The position numbers were made by a program, and so were the translations under genes. A stretch of DNA of 58,044 bases from Phoronis australis (lineage: Eukaryota > Phoronida > Phoronidae), in contig NMRA01000744.1 of NCBI GenBank assembly GCA_002633005.1, forward strand, positions 1 through 58,044, in the 5' to 3' direction. Numbering within the stretch: position 1 is the stretch's first letter; each line of letters starts with the position of its first letter. Below the pieces are notes generated by a model. The model saw nothing but the letters and a program-made list of their open reading frames with translations, was not told the origin of the DNA and made no database searches. Shown here piece after piece: positions 23,861 through 37,600 of the stretch.

Positions 23861-25309
23861 GAGTACAAAACAAGAGTGTGACCAATAAACCCGAACTATT
23901 CTCGTGTTCAATATTGCTTAATTATTCCCTCCACACGCGTTTAAGCATGACTTAAAAACCAAGCTATACGCTAAATGCAACCACACAGTATACGCAAATA
24001 CACGGCTATATTATCAACAAATGCTTCTATTCTTCATTAAATTCAGGTTCAAAGAGCCACAAGCCAAACCTTTTTAATTTATAAAATGCTTACAGCATAA
24101 CTTATCTCCTCGATCGCATCAATGTCAGAGTATAAGGGTCATAATTCCCAACACGAACAACACAAGAAATTGGAAATATTACATTCATTATATGGCAAAC
24201 GGGGAACAAATTTAGAATTCTCTTATCTTGGAACACGTCTAGAACGGCGACCAACACATATCTACAATATGAACAGCGCACCTCAACTTCCTAATCAATT
24301 TTCCGATACTAGCTCGGTGTTGGTAACCACGGAAACGTTTCCATCATTCGAGTGCGCAACAGTCGGGTCATCTATTCCGCAGCCTTCTCAACTAGAAGAA
24401 AACCAAATGTTCACAAATCAAACAGTGTAACATGCAACGAATGCCTTTGACATGGTACCAACTGGAAACTGGACGACTGATGAACACAAACACAAACACA
24501 AAAAGCTGATCTCAAGCTAAAACTCACTATTTGTCTTTAGAAATGAGTTTAAAACATCACTCTATTAAATCCACTCAACAAGTGGCAGTAGTGTTGAACT
24601 GCAAACAACGCCTTCTCAGATTACTACAGCAATTTCAAGGTGCTAGTTCTAGGACTATAACAGGTATTAACATAAAATGATTATCACTCAACACCAACAG
24701 AAGATCGCGAACATGCGAATTGAACTGATAATAGAATATTAAAGATCGTCCAAGGTTACATTTCATCTAGCAGGCTACGTTATACATGGACGTGGCGATA
24801 TGTTATCCTCTGTGTTAACACATAAATGGAGAGAGGTTAATCATTACAGGACTCAGTAGCAGAAATGTCACTAACAACTCATTATTATTATTAGTTATCA
24901 TCTAATGAGGGTCTGCTAACGGTGACGGACGAGTTTAGTCTCAACTAGTGAGTAGGATGGAGACATCTACGATTACATAATACAAGTCTAAGGGGTGCGA
25001 GGACTCTGCCACCAATAGTAGACGAGAACGCATGCTGATCTGCATGTCAATCCAATGTAAATGACAACTTTGAAATTGAAACCTGACGCTTGAAACCATG
25101 CAAACAGGACGAAAACCCATAACTGTACAAAACTAATAGCACTCAGTACAAAACTTAAGACTTTGAGAAGCTGACGAAACTGGTGACAAAACCATCAATC
25201 AGACACGCCCACACGACTTTTGAAAACTCCGAGGCAGACATCTCGCACCGGCGATGACATCATACTGAAGAATCTATACAAACTGACGACAGAAGAGTAA
25301 CAGTGATTG

Positions 25310-25465
25310 TAATTATAGTTCTAGTCGTGGTGATAGTACTAGTGGTAGTAGTAGTAGTAATAGTAAGAGTAGTTGACGTAGTAGTAGATGTTGCAGTACA
25401 AGTAGTAGTGGTGGTAGTAGTGGAAGTATAGTGGAAGTAATATCAGCGGAAGCTGTAGTGGTGAG
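25310..25465. repeat. Imperfect (GTA)n microsatellite
   Basis: Runs of GTAGTAGTAGTAGTAATAG and related triplets, in the presumed 3' UTR of beta-spectrin on the opposite strand. Confidence 0.8.
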
Positions 25466-25620
25466 AGGAAAATTACGATACTGATAAGTTTAATAATAAT
25501 TATAACTATGATTATAAAACAAAATCAACAGTAGCCACAGCAGTCAATCATAATCAAAGTATGATGCAGTTAGTTGTCAGACACAGGTCCTTGATAGGAG
25601 CCAGCACTACGTGGCTTTAT

Positions 25621-25788
25621 TTACTTTTTCTTCTTGGTAAAAAGTGTGCGGCTCTTTCCCTCTTTCTTCTTACTGCCCGGCGAGGCGCTGCCCGACTTGG
25701 GGGCGGGCATCGTCTGGGCACCTTCCGACTCCGTCACTTCTGTGCCGGTCACACCGCTGATCTTCTGCAACCATTGGTGCATCTCCGG
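25621..25788 (-). CDS. SPTBN: Spectrin exon 31 (PH end, basic tail, stop)
   Basis: 168 nt including [18 protein letters not shown] completes the PH C-terminal helix with its invariant Trp; the tail ends in [16 protein letters not shown], like the FSLFGKKK ends of vertebrate beta-spectrins. Confidence 0.94.
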   Translation of the reverse strand, partial: PEMHQWLQKISGVTGTEVTESEGAQTMPAPKSGSASPGSKKKEGKSRTLFTKKKK

Positions 25789-28605
25789 CTGGAACGGAAA
25801 ACGCGGACACGTCCAATATCGGCATTTTAAAATAATTATACGACACATGGAGAGCACAGATATGTCATATGCAAGTCATTCTGAGTTAAATAGTGATGAA
25901 CGCGCAAAAGATTGTCAAAGTAACATTATCAACGAAACTGTTGTGTTCTTGAGAACAGCCTCAAGACGGATATGAACTCACGACTTCAGCAGTCGCAGTC
26001 TGACGGTTCACTTGTATACCTTAGGCCAATGCAGCAAGTTGGCAAGTAGCCAAGTATTTTAAGCATTTATGAGGTCAGGAGTTTCGATGTCACTTAATTC
26101 TACCAACTGAATGGAAGCACTTGTCATGAATCAGTGACTTGTAACAAAATCGCAAAAACACAGATACAGCACATGTTAGAGCCAATAATTTCAAAAAGTC
26201 TATACTACCCAATAACTATTCCAAAAATGTTTTTTGGCCCTAAAACTAGGGTTCCCATGCATCAATACTTGGATTGGATTGAAGTCACAAACATCAAACT
26301 GAAATACACCAAGATGGTGGTGATGACACCAGTGAACTCTATGCAGTTCACATTGTTATCCTGTGTAATTATGATTGCTAACTCGATGTATCAAAGAAAC
26401 AAAACGGAGGGCTCCACCTAAAAACATGACCACTGATTTGCAACAGGTGGCGCTGCATGCGACTTACAAAATGATGTGATACACGGAATGTCATACGTAA
26501 CATTTTAAGGTTATGTATGACCGAACACAACATCCAAATTAGGTCAGCCTTGAAACATCACATCTCAGAAGTAGCTGACCCGATTCTTCCCCAGCCCATA
26601 ACAAACCCTTCTAATCTCGTTACGGCACAAGTTGAGACCAATTTTATAACTGCAAGTGTTTCTTGACAAAATGCATAGCTTTAATGCCACTGCAACACTG
26701 GGGAGTCATTAATGGACTCAGATTGTGACAATCTTCATGCTTACCCTACATTTATTTGTTCACAGATGAAAAGACACATTTTAAAAAAGTGAAGTCCCGC
26801 CTTATCAATCAACTCGAGTTGTACTTCATTCGCAATTCTGACAAAACTCGTCAAATGTAACTACAGGAAATGCTTACATCATCTTTGCACTGCAGGAGAT
26901 ATTGCCCTCCGTTGGGCAGGTTGAGTCGCATAACGTGCGGTCGTTTAGTGTAATCACCAGGCACCTCAATTTTAGCTGCCTCCAGGTTGATAGGAGTCTC
27001 ATTACGGTAGTGTGTGTTAGGATCCTGCACAACAAGGGGAGACAATTATAAACACAGTAGTGTGTGTTAGGATCCTGCACAACAAGGGGAGACAATTATA
27101 AACACAGTAGTGTGCATTAGACAGTATGTAAGCCTAGAAATGTCTTCACATCTGACATGCAATATATTGTAGTACATCTTTCTTCATGAACTTTGTAACT
27201 AAGAATAAGTTAGATGACAAACTGGGTCTATCACAAATAATGGTGATGTCGGAATACTAGTATTTTTCCAGAAAAGGCCAAAATTACTTACTAATTAGTC
27301 AAACATTCATTTAAGGACAGATTGCTCACTGCAGTGAGAGAACAAAGTAACTTGAACCAATGGAAAAGAACATGAATGACAGGCCAATTGAATACAACTT
27401 TTTTCACAGATTCTACGTTGGCTGGTAAGGGTCTTTTTAGTAAGGATAATGCTATTCCCTCACATGTTTGGCGTGCTTCTGATCTTTGTAGAACACCATG
27501 GCAGTGGATGAGAGAACACAATACAGTTTGTCCCAGTGTCTGCAACAAACACAGCATGTAAGCAAGATATAATAAAAAATCATTGAGGTATTATAGGTCA
27601 GACTATTATATCAAGGGTAGACGCATCAACAGACACAGAGTGCACACCCACATAATGAAAATCCTTAGGTAAATAACCCAGTCTAACCACAACTAACACG
27701 CTTACATTTAGCTTAAACGGAATTAACAAGATTAGTACACCATATTTTGAAAAGCATTTTCTACAAAAAGAGTACTGTTACGAAATGATGAAAACTGAAA
27801 CACCTAACTGATTGAACCAAACGTTCAATCTTTTCCTTGAGCAAATTCCCCCACAACAACGCAGGATGCAATTTAGCCATAACATTGGAATCTAACATTA
27901 AGACTTCTTAATCAAAGCTTATTAAATCAAGTCTTAAATCCTTCACACAACAGGCACATTCATTGGGCAGGTACTGCACTTTGGTTTATGATGTATGAGT
28001 GGACAAGAGCGAAGATTTAAACCCACGACCTTTCTGTAAGTTAAGAACCCACCACACTCACCATTAAGTCAAACAGACACTGCTAACTTCCTAGGAAAGT
28101 ATGTTAAAACGACCAACAATTTGTATTCCATAGAGAAAACGAGGCCAAGTTGACACACCAGACCAGGACAAGATTTTCTGCCTCAAACAATTTGGTTTTG
28201 CCCAGACACAGAACATCGTTTTATTACAAGTCCTTCTTTATTCAGACCATTAAACAGTGGAACAATTTGCCTAATAGTCTTATGGACGCTGATTGTTATG
28301 ATAATTTCAGACACCACCTCATCAGTTACCTGTGGTCGTCATAGATGTCCCTTATTCTCGTCTTTCCAATATATTTACCAAATTTTTTTATTTATTTATT
28401 TATCTTTAATTCAATTTGTTTATCCAATTTGTAAATACTATTTTATTTAATGTATCTTATTGTATCTTGATTTAATCTGTTTATCTAACTTAATCCAATT
28501 ATAAAAATTTAATTTAATTTCTTGCTGCAGAGGACCATGCTGGATATTAACCTTTGGCTAAAACATGAATTACATTTATTGTATTTGTATCCTCTATAAA
28601 TAAAG

Positions 28606-28642
<37 letters not shown>

Positions 28643-31600
28643 TATTACCTGTGTGATGCCTTTGTTGTGGCATTTTCCCATTCGTGTTTCCTCGACATAG
28701 GGCCTTCAAATATTTTATCTGTGTCTTCGATACGTTCGGGAGATGGACGTTCTGCAACAAAATGAAGTAACGCTATATTGAAAACAATCCTTCAGAGAAA
28801 AACAACGTGTAAATGCTGGAATCCACAGTGTATTGTTCCTTGATGAGCTGCAACATAGAGACGAGATAACACTAGGAGAGCTACCAACACTCATGGCAGT
28901 GCATAGAGTGTAAGACCAACGCAGCTAGTCATGCCTACTTATCTAGCTTGCATGGACCTTTTGTGTTTTAACATTTGAACATGCAAAAGTTCCCACTCTC
29001 AATCAAGCCAGGGGCTAACTCGCACACATCACATTTAATGATAAAAACAATCAAAACAACAAATTTAAATTGCCACGTACTGAAACACAGTAGTTCCCAA
29101 CAAATTGAGTGACAAGTTCAGTTGTTCGTGGCAACAAAGAAGCACCGCTGAAGACATCATCTTTGAAAAGGAGATTTACTGAACACCAGTGTGTTCACAT
29201 TTTGTTGCATAAGATCGCTCACCCTTAATACAGACGAAGATACATCTCGTCCAATATAGAAACAATCAAATACATCAACAACGGCAATAAACCCATTAGT
29301 TCATCACACACAATCACAGCTGTTCATGTACTAATCTTGCACCCTGTCAACCAACACATCCATAAACACACATCCGAGAGAACTACAACATCACCAATAT
29401 CCTCAGGGCTACAATGACGAGTCACCGTCGCCGACTGGCCTACCTTCAGTCTCTCCCTCTCGTTCCTTTTCACGGCCCTTCTCAGGCTCTCGCGACAACG
29501 AGCGCGTCTTCTTCTTGAAAGGAGACAAAGAACGAGACCGCCTCTTCTTTTTGTCTTCCTTAGCTGTCCACGACAAGGGATATATTATACTGTGTCACTC
29601 CCAGTGACACTTGAGGTGCGTGTGTGTGTGTGCGCAGAACACAAATGGCGAAACACAAAGCAACCAGGCAAGTTAGACAGCAGAAAAACACAACTGCGGC
29701 ACAGTACAAACCTTCCCTTTTGCACAGCTCACCAATTAACGTAACCTCAGCCATCACTAGACATCTTACAGCATGACATGAATGGCGTAGTAACACACGG
29801 AGAAAGCTAAGCATGTGAGTTCATTCGGAAACACGCAGCTAACAGTGACAATATTCATGTGTTAGCAAACACTGTCGAGTTCAGACTATGACAACACTAG
29901 TTCACCGTGAATACTTGCACGGAAGGCTTCTGGATAGCAACTCCATGGTTGTCAATGCGACAAACGTACAATGCTGTTGAAGTTGAGCAACGAAAATCTT
30001 TCCAAGAAAAACAATAAACGAAACAACTGATATACCTTGCAAGTAATGGAAACCATGACAAAAGCAAAAAAAAATCCACTGTACCTGCATTAAGCCTCAG
30101 CTAAGCACACACTGCAAACTTGTGAAAACCTACTCTCATGTGGAACAGTACTACTAGGGGCGGGACGATGCATATTTTTAGGTATTTGATTCCATTATTT
30201 TCGATTCGATTCTTTGTCAAATTAATATAATTTTTTTGTGAAACAAAAAATCGTATTTTCGAGAAATTGACATAAAAAAGAATTGTTAAATTTGATATAA
30301 GATTTCAACTTATGTACAATCCTGCATTGCTTATTCGTTCAATATCTCAATACTTTTAAGTAGATACAACTCGTAACTTTGTAAGACACCTAACGGCAAA
30401 AATTGGAACAAGTAATGAGACCAAAATGGGCCTCGGCGTATCGATAACAAAATCGCGAATCCATAACAAATCCATTAATCGTCACACCCTTAGCAACAAC
30501 ACCTCAACCATTCATCATCTCAGCTCCATTCAGTCGATCAGTCAGTAATCAAGCATTAACTGTGGTTACGCACTCATATACACTTTACTGGCCATTGGTT
30601 AAGAACACACTAAAACATAAACATGTACTGCACAGCTACAATACATGTGTAGCACAAAGTAGCAAAAGAAATCTGCGGACCCAAACACCAGCGAAGCAGG
30701 GGGCAACGTCTGGGACCCAGGTACACGCTGACAGTAAGTATTGGCAAACAAAACAACACCAGCAACAGTAGCAAGGTTGTGACACAAACAGGCTACAAAA
30801 TCAACACAGCTTAACATTTACAAGTCAAATAAATTACTTCAAGTACAAAGGAATAATTACTGAGAAACACAATGAGAATAATTCGGACTTATAAACAACT
30901 GACTGGAAATAAATACACAATGAAAACACAAAAAATAAGTAACATAAGAAGAGTTAATTTGGACACAAATTAACGTGGGAACCGACTGAAAATGCAGGTC
31001 AAGTTAGCCTCGTGTAGAAACTGACCACTCCACGAGGTGGAGCTTTTGTCAACTCGAGATGCATTTTCAGTTTAATGTGAACAATTAATTTTGTGTGAGT
31101 GTATTATTGGTCACTTATGAGGAAAAGAAATGAATGTTAGATATGTTAGAAAAGGACTTACTAGGCTTTTCCTTTTCCTCGACGGGTTTTTCTACTACGG
31201 GGGCGGGTGTGGGAGCTGGTGGCTCTTGCTTGACCTCTGAGATCAGGGGAGATAAACCATAAATAAGACAACGAAATAACAGAAAGGAACACAAGATTGT
31301 AGGACAGTGAAGACACACGTGCCAGAGAACAGCTCAGAAGCTTCGATGAAAAATGCTTTATCCAGTTTTCTGTAACTGTCGGGTGTTTGCAAAAAATAAC
31401 AAGCACCTCATAGTAGTATGCAGGGTGCTAAAATTTCACAGATTCTATGGAAAATTTCCCCATGGAATAACCTTATCTAGCTTCTTCCATAACTTGGGAT
31501 GTCACAGAGGAAAACTAAGAACGCTCACACTGAACAGCCCTGTTGACTATGCAGTACCCCAGAAAAACATCCAAGCTTAGCTACCTTTGGAACACCACAC

Positions 31601-34600
31601 CTCAAGAAATGACCAATCAAATTAAACTGCCACAAGAAATGACCAATCAGAATCAAATGAAACTGTCAGATACTATGCTTTATGCATTGTTCGCCATAAT
31701 GCTGTTTGGAAATGTTCTTAAGTTGATTCACTTTAGCACGAAGGGCTATGAAAAATAGGACTTCTATGATTTTTATGAAACTCTCAAAAGCTGCGCCAAA
31801 AGTGAAAAGGAAATAACTTTAGATAACTGTAGCAATTTTTCGAGATTTCATCTTGATTATTCACCACAACCAACATTTGGTCATTGACGCAGTTGCTTTG
31901 CTATGAATGTACTTTTTTGCTAACTATTACTAAAAAGACACGGCCATGTAACCCAGTCAATGACTGATTGATGTAAAGCCAAAAATTAAATTCTGCAGGC
32001 TTTCTACTAAAACAAAATATTATACTTTAACCCACAGATGTAACCCGTAGATGTATGTCTGCCTGCATAGACTTGCCGATAGGGTACTACACAACCGTAA
32101 CAAGACTTTTCAAGCCAACGGCAAACTATGGTCTTTACACCAGGCTGTTCTCTAACACGGGAAATAATGAAATCACACTCAGTCGCCGGCTCACATCGAG
32201 GCTGCACTAAGCTACCGTGTGCGTGCTGGACAGAGAAAGTGAAGGGTAAGACCGTAGAAGGAAGGTTAAGGGAAGAGCTACAAAGACATTTCTTCGGACT
32301 CCATCTTGCGCACTTACACTTTGCGTCATTCTCAAGAACTGTTAAGACATGCACGCAATATGCAGTATCTTTAATGTGTTAGGTAAACACTGCTATCGGG
32401 TGTTAAGTGACGGATGAGCGTGGAGTTTTAGATTAAATATTCTGCCTAAAGTGACAGGTTTTGCAGCAGTGTTTCTACCGCAAAGCATAAAAAACCTAAG
32501 CAGATTTTGAGACAGCTATACCCAATCACCCAGTGTCAGAGATCTAACTTTCGAAAGAATACCTTGCCAACAATGACATGTAGTGCTTAAAGCGAGTTTT
32601 AAGAATCGGAGCAGTGTCAAAAATTCTACCTCCACTTGTTGTGCTGGCTTTAAGGAAACAAGTTCAGAAATTTGTGGCGATGAAAAAGCAGACAGAAAGA
32701 AGAGTAAAAAAGAACAATACGTTTCCCCCGTCACCCAGAGAACAGAGCGCAGGTGAACTTACCTCAAGTGCTTCTTAAGGGCCCTTAGCGTACTACATCG
32801 TAAAGTAGTATGGACCAGTATAAGGAAGGGGTATTGACAAAGCGAGCGGGGTAGTAATTAAAGAAGCAGCCAAACACTAACACAAACACACTCACACTTG
32901 AAGATCAACAACAAGAAGAAAACTGTCCTCAATTAATAGAATTAGGGGGATTATTTTTGGTTATCACCAACATGGTCATCACAATTCTGAAAGGACTCAG
33001 CCTGCTCAAGAGCATACTAAACATCCATTGAGATGAATTTCCGAACAGTATGCCTTCAGCTAAGACTTGTCACCAGGGGTTAATTTCTAAGGACGGTTGT
33101 TAAATAGAACAGAATACACGTAAAAATAAGATTAGAAAATGACAACAGGTTTAGTGGTTTTAAGACACACGATTAGAACTTAAAATTAATTTCAAAACAG
33201 ATCAAAATTTAAGTAAGAAAGACTGCTATGATATTATTTCAGCCAACAAATATCAAACAACACTGAGCATGCAGCGAATCAGTGAAAGGACAGGACGCAG
33301 TACAAGCGTGTATCCAACAGGACGTGTCTTTGCCCCACACAGGCACTCTGACCCAATGTAGTGACACATCATTTAGTTTAACAGTACCTTCTTCGACTGT
33401 CTCCTTTTCCTCCTCAGTCTCCTTCTCGCCATTCACAATCACCTCGGCCTCTTCCTGGAAAACAGGCTCTGACTGGACTTCCACCTCTTGTGGAGCTGCC
33501 TCGATGACTTCCTGAGGCCTGCAAGTCAACCAATCACAAGTTATCTCAAGGTTATGACCTTGTGACTTCCTGAAACGGATGAATGACCCAAGCTGCAACA
33601 CAGGGTCTCACTTGCTCCACACGTTTCTACATATTTCGTGATGACATCCAGGGGAAAGTTTGGAGACCACATCAAACTCGCAAATAAGTAAGCTTTACGA
33701 ATTTGCCTCTGATATTCCCATAAAGGGAGCTGCATATGACGTTAGGTTCAACTTTAAAATCACAAAAAAGTGAAACAGTTTCGTACTTACATCTTTCTGA
33801 AACACTTTGGCTGTGACGTATTATCCTACACAAAGACTGAACGTGTTTTGAAACAGATGCCACAACAATGGCGATACACCTAACGCCACACAGTGACTTA
33901 CTTTTCCTCTTCCGGCGGGGCGAACTCTTGCTCCGCCCTCTCTCTGATGGACAGCTCTCGCTGGACTTCCTCTTCTGGATGCTGGCGTCGGTACTCCTCT
34001 TCATTTGCCTTCTGCTGTTCCCGTAACTCGAACTGAAAACCAAACAAGCATTATGTTAAGCGTAGCAGTGATGGATCAAAATACCAGTAAGTGGCCAGGC
34101 CTTGCAAGCGCATCACCTTTTTAAGGCAGTCTCTAATTACGAGACATTACTATGCATTCAACCATATTGTAAATTGAAATGAGTTAAGAAATCAATTAAA
34201 AAAATTATCAAATGTACTATGTAAAATGACAACTGACAGGATATAACAACAAAGTTTTGTCATAATAAATGGATTTACTTTGGTTAGTTGTTCAATATTG
34301 AGCAGTTGGTGATAAGTAATCCATAGTACCTCCCAACACCAAAATTACCCATGCAGTTCTTGTGTTAAAGGGTTTTAGCGCAATTTCTTTCAACGTTAAC
34401 AGTTTTATTAATGTTAGAAATGCACCACCGGTGTCACCACTAATATGTAAATAATCAACAAAATAACAGCAGATAAACCAGTTTGTCAATTCAGGATCCT
34501 AACAGACATTACAACAGACTATACAGCAATGCGAGCACAGAGGAACAGCAAGCATCCCTTAACGAAAGTCATTAATTCCACGGCTGCACTGGTCCAGTCA

Positions 34601-37600
34601 CTCAAACTGCATGCCGTGGTTGCAATATTATTCACTTGTTCATATTACAAACAAATATCGTCCATATGAAGAATGCCGACTAAGAAACGAACACTGAAAG
34701 ACCCGCACAGTATCGAGTCGAAATAGCAACTAAATAAAGCGAGTAAACAGCAGCAAATCTTCCTGTTGAAGCAGTCCATGATTTAGTGTAATAAAGAAGG
34801 CTAGTTCCCCATAACAAAAAAGACATGCTGGTTTTCAATGGCACTGCACGGGGCTATAAAATGGTTTACAACCTGAATTTAGCAGATTTGAACACTGCAA
34901 CTAGAAATCCTTACAACAGCAAAAAAGTCTAGTACATAATTAAGATTAAGTTCTGTATCGAGGCCCGGGATCTAATAGGGACGGAAAGTGTGATGTCACC
35001 TTACTGGGGGTAGTCAGGGGAGATACCGTGCTAACCCTTGCCAAATCTCTATGGGAACTTAGGCAAGGTCAAAAGTTTCACTGGAAAATCACCAATTAAA
35101 CTGTTTTAGAACGTGGTCATTATGCAAATCTGTATGTTTTACGGGTATTGTGGCATGAGCTTCAGATTTTAAGTTGAATTATGCCAGTTTGAACAGATAT
35201 AGGGAATAGGCCACCACCATACAGTTGGTCTTCAATTTAGAGTAGTTGCTAGGAGTATGATACAATCACTTTCCGTCCCTTACTCTGTAATCTTAACTCA
35301 ACCCGAAAATTGACCATGGCAATTCAATGGCACGCTTCAAGCAAACGTTCAAGTTTCCATTCAAATCATACGGCGCAATTGGTTAAGTTTCGAGTCTGAG
35401 CCAATTCTGAGTTTGAAGATTAGACCCAGGGCCCAGCACAGCTTACCACAGAAGCATGTAAGAGCAATGATATTGAATAGTGATATCAACAAACAGTACA
35501 AAAAGCTGTGTAACATTGGGCAGAAGCTGCATCTTCACCACTCCCTAGGAACAAAAATCAGTGTAAGCCTGAAAGGAGAAAGATGGTGTTAAAGCCCCGG
35601 CCCGTACGCTCTCGCTTTAAGACACATGATTCACCGATAACTCCGACTGTGGCAAGGACTCCCTGCTGCTATCAAATGGACGGAAAACATCCATGTATTT
35701 GGCTTGCAGTTTGTGAATGGACAAGTCAGAAGCGCTGGAATCGGCATGTGATGATGGACGACTATCTTCTGCGGACATTTTGGTGAATTCTAGCTCAGAA
35801 GACTTCTGACTCATCTCCAACTAAAGAGAAGAAAATGTAATAAAGTAGACAAGCAGAATGGCTGTGACCTGCATATAAACAAAAACACATTATTCAAAAA
35901 GCTGCAATTCACCAAAGTATTTATTATAGAAAATACAATAATTTATTACGCAGTTTATATTTACTTGAGGACAGGGACATGGTCAACTAAAGATGACATG
36001 AAAAAATTGTCAGACAAAAACAATAAACCAAAAATCAGAATATTAATGTACACTTTTATTGAGGACTAAAGTTAAATGTTTTGATTATGCTACACTTGAA
36101 ACAGTTACATTTAGTGGACCCCAGCAAGACACGAAGCCCAAGCTATTGTTTGTAAGCACCAACAGATGTCGCTAACAGTGCAGCCATGAAGTACGAGTAG
36201 CTAAAACACTGGCCCTTCCAGCATAATTGGCTGCTCAGAAAGCATGCAGCTACCTCACTAAGGAAATGAACCTTCCACGACAGGACAGATGTTTTAAACA
36301 ATATGCCAGACACCAACTAACCTCTTGCCTGCACATCTAAGTGTGAACCTCTAAAGTTCACATTCAGCCATTTATTACCAAAAGGTAATCGTAATAGGAT
36401 TATAGGTGTGATCAAGTAAAAGTCACTATTTCAAATGGTTTGATTGGATTTGTGATTTTCACTGAAAATGTACTTATGTTTCACTGAGGTGTTGAATCTT
36501 TTACTAAACACTTAAAACAGGCACAAGTTAATTACGTGTCCACAAGAGAAGACAGGGTTAAGAGTTTTTGGTTAGAAGGCGAGTTACAGCGGCTCCCTAA
36601 CCCACAGAATTATGGGTAGTCACCTCGGTCGGCTCACGACCAATCAAAAGTGCCTCCTCAAGCATCTTCTCGAACTTGTCGTCACGGTGATGCGGCGGGG
36701 ACTGCACAGATAGCCCCTCCTCCGCTCGCTGTTTCCGGTCGTTCTCTTTTAGTTCAAGCTTTTGAATGCAAACACAGTGAAAAGTTTTACTAACCCCTGA
36801 GCACATTTACACAACACACATTGAAATTACCTACAGACTAAACATGCAATCGTACAATTAACTAGATTCTAATAATGGTGTCATGCAATTAAACAAAGTA
36901 ACTATCCAAACAGCTCTGCACACAAATAGATGCCATTCTGACCCTAGCCAGTGGCAAAACGTAACACAAAGTGGTAATATGCAGAGACCCCTATCTCCCT
37001 AAACTCGAGACCATCAAGAAAAGTACTAGTGAGAATCTTGTTAAAATTGAAAACAGAACTGAAAAATCTAATATTATACACAAACATGACATTTTGACAC
37101 ACTGAACAGCTAGTCTTATGATGAAAGGGGGCAAACAAAAGAGGCAGACAAAGGGGTCAGACAAAAGGGTCAACTTCAGGAACTGCAAAACACCAAGTAT
37201 GAAAGGGCTTTGAAATACTGATGAACAACAAAGAAGAGGTGTCTCCACTCACTGTAGTTAATCGCTCTAGTGCCGCAAATCTGTCCTCCTGGGCAGCTGC
37301 TGACTTCTCAAAGGCCTCGTGCTTCTTGATCAGGTTCTCTACGGCGTCCAAATTCTCGCCGAGATCGGCATTGTTTAGGTACGGCTCCTGTGCCATCAAC
37401 CAGGCCTCAGCCACGGTGGCATCGCGGGCGAACTGGTAAACCTCCAGGACTGCAAAATGAGTAGCGGCAATGAAGGATGGGAGGGGACAAGGACTAGGGT
37501 GAAATCTCACCAATTTAGGCAAATAAGCGAAATTTTATTTCCTCATTTCTTCATAAAAAAGAAGTAGCCCTAAATTAACACTTTAGGTATACCAAAATCA

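Larger units (their letters stand above)
23486..25620 (-). other. Beta-spectrin 3' flank, possible long 3' UTR
   Basis: Downstream of the spectrin stop on the minus strand. An AATAAA overlaps the stop region (25621-25616 on the minus strand) and another is at 23491-23486, so either a very short or a 2.1-kb UTR is possible. No coding sequence supported. Confidence 0.45.

Noticed and set aside
24122-24430. 102-codon frame on the + strand
   Set aside because: Low-complexity, no recognisable domain; lies antisense in the probable spectrin 3' UTR.
25310-25465. CRISPR-like repetition
   Set aside because: Plain triplet microsatellite with no spacers, in a eukaryotic gene.
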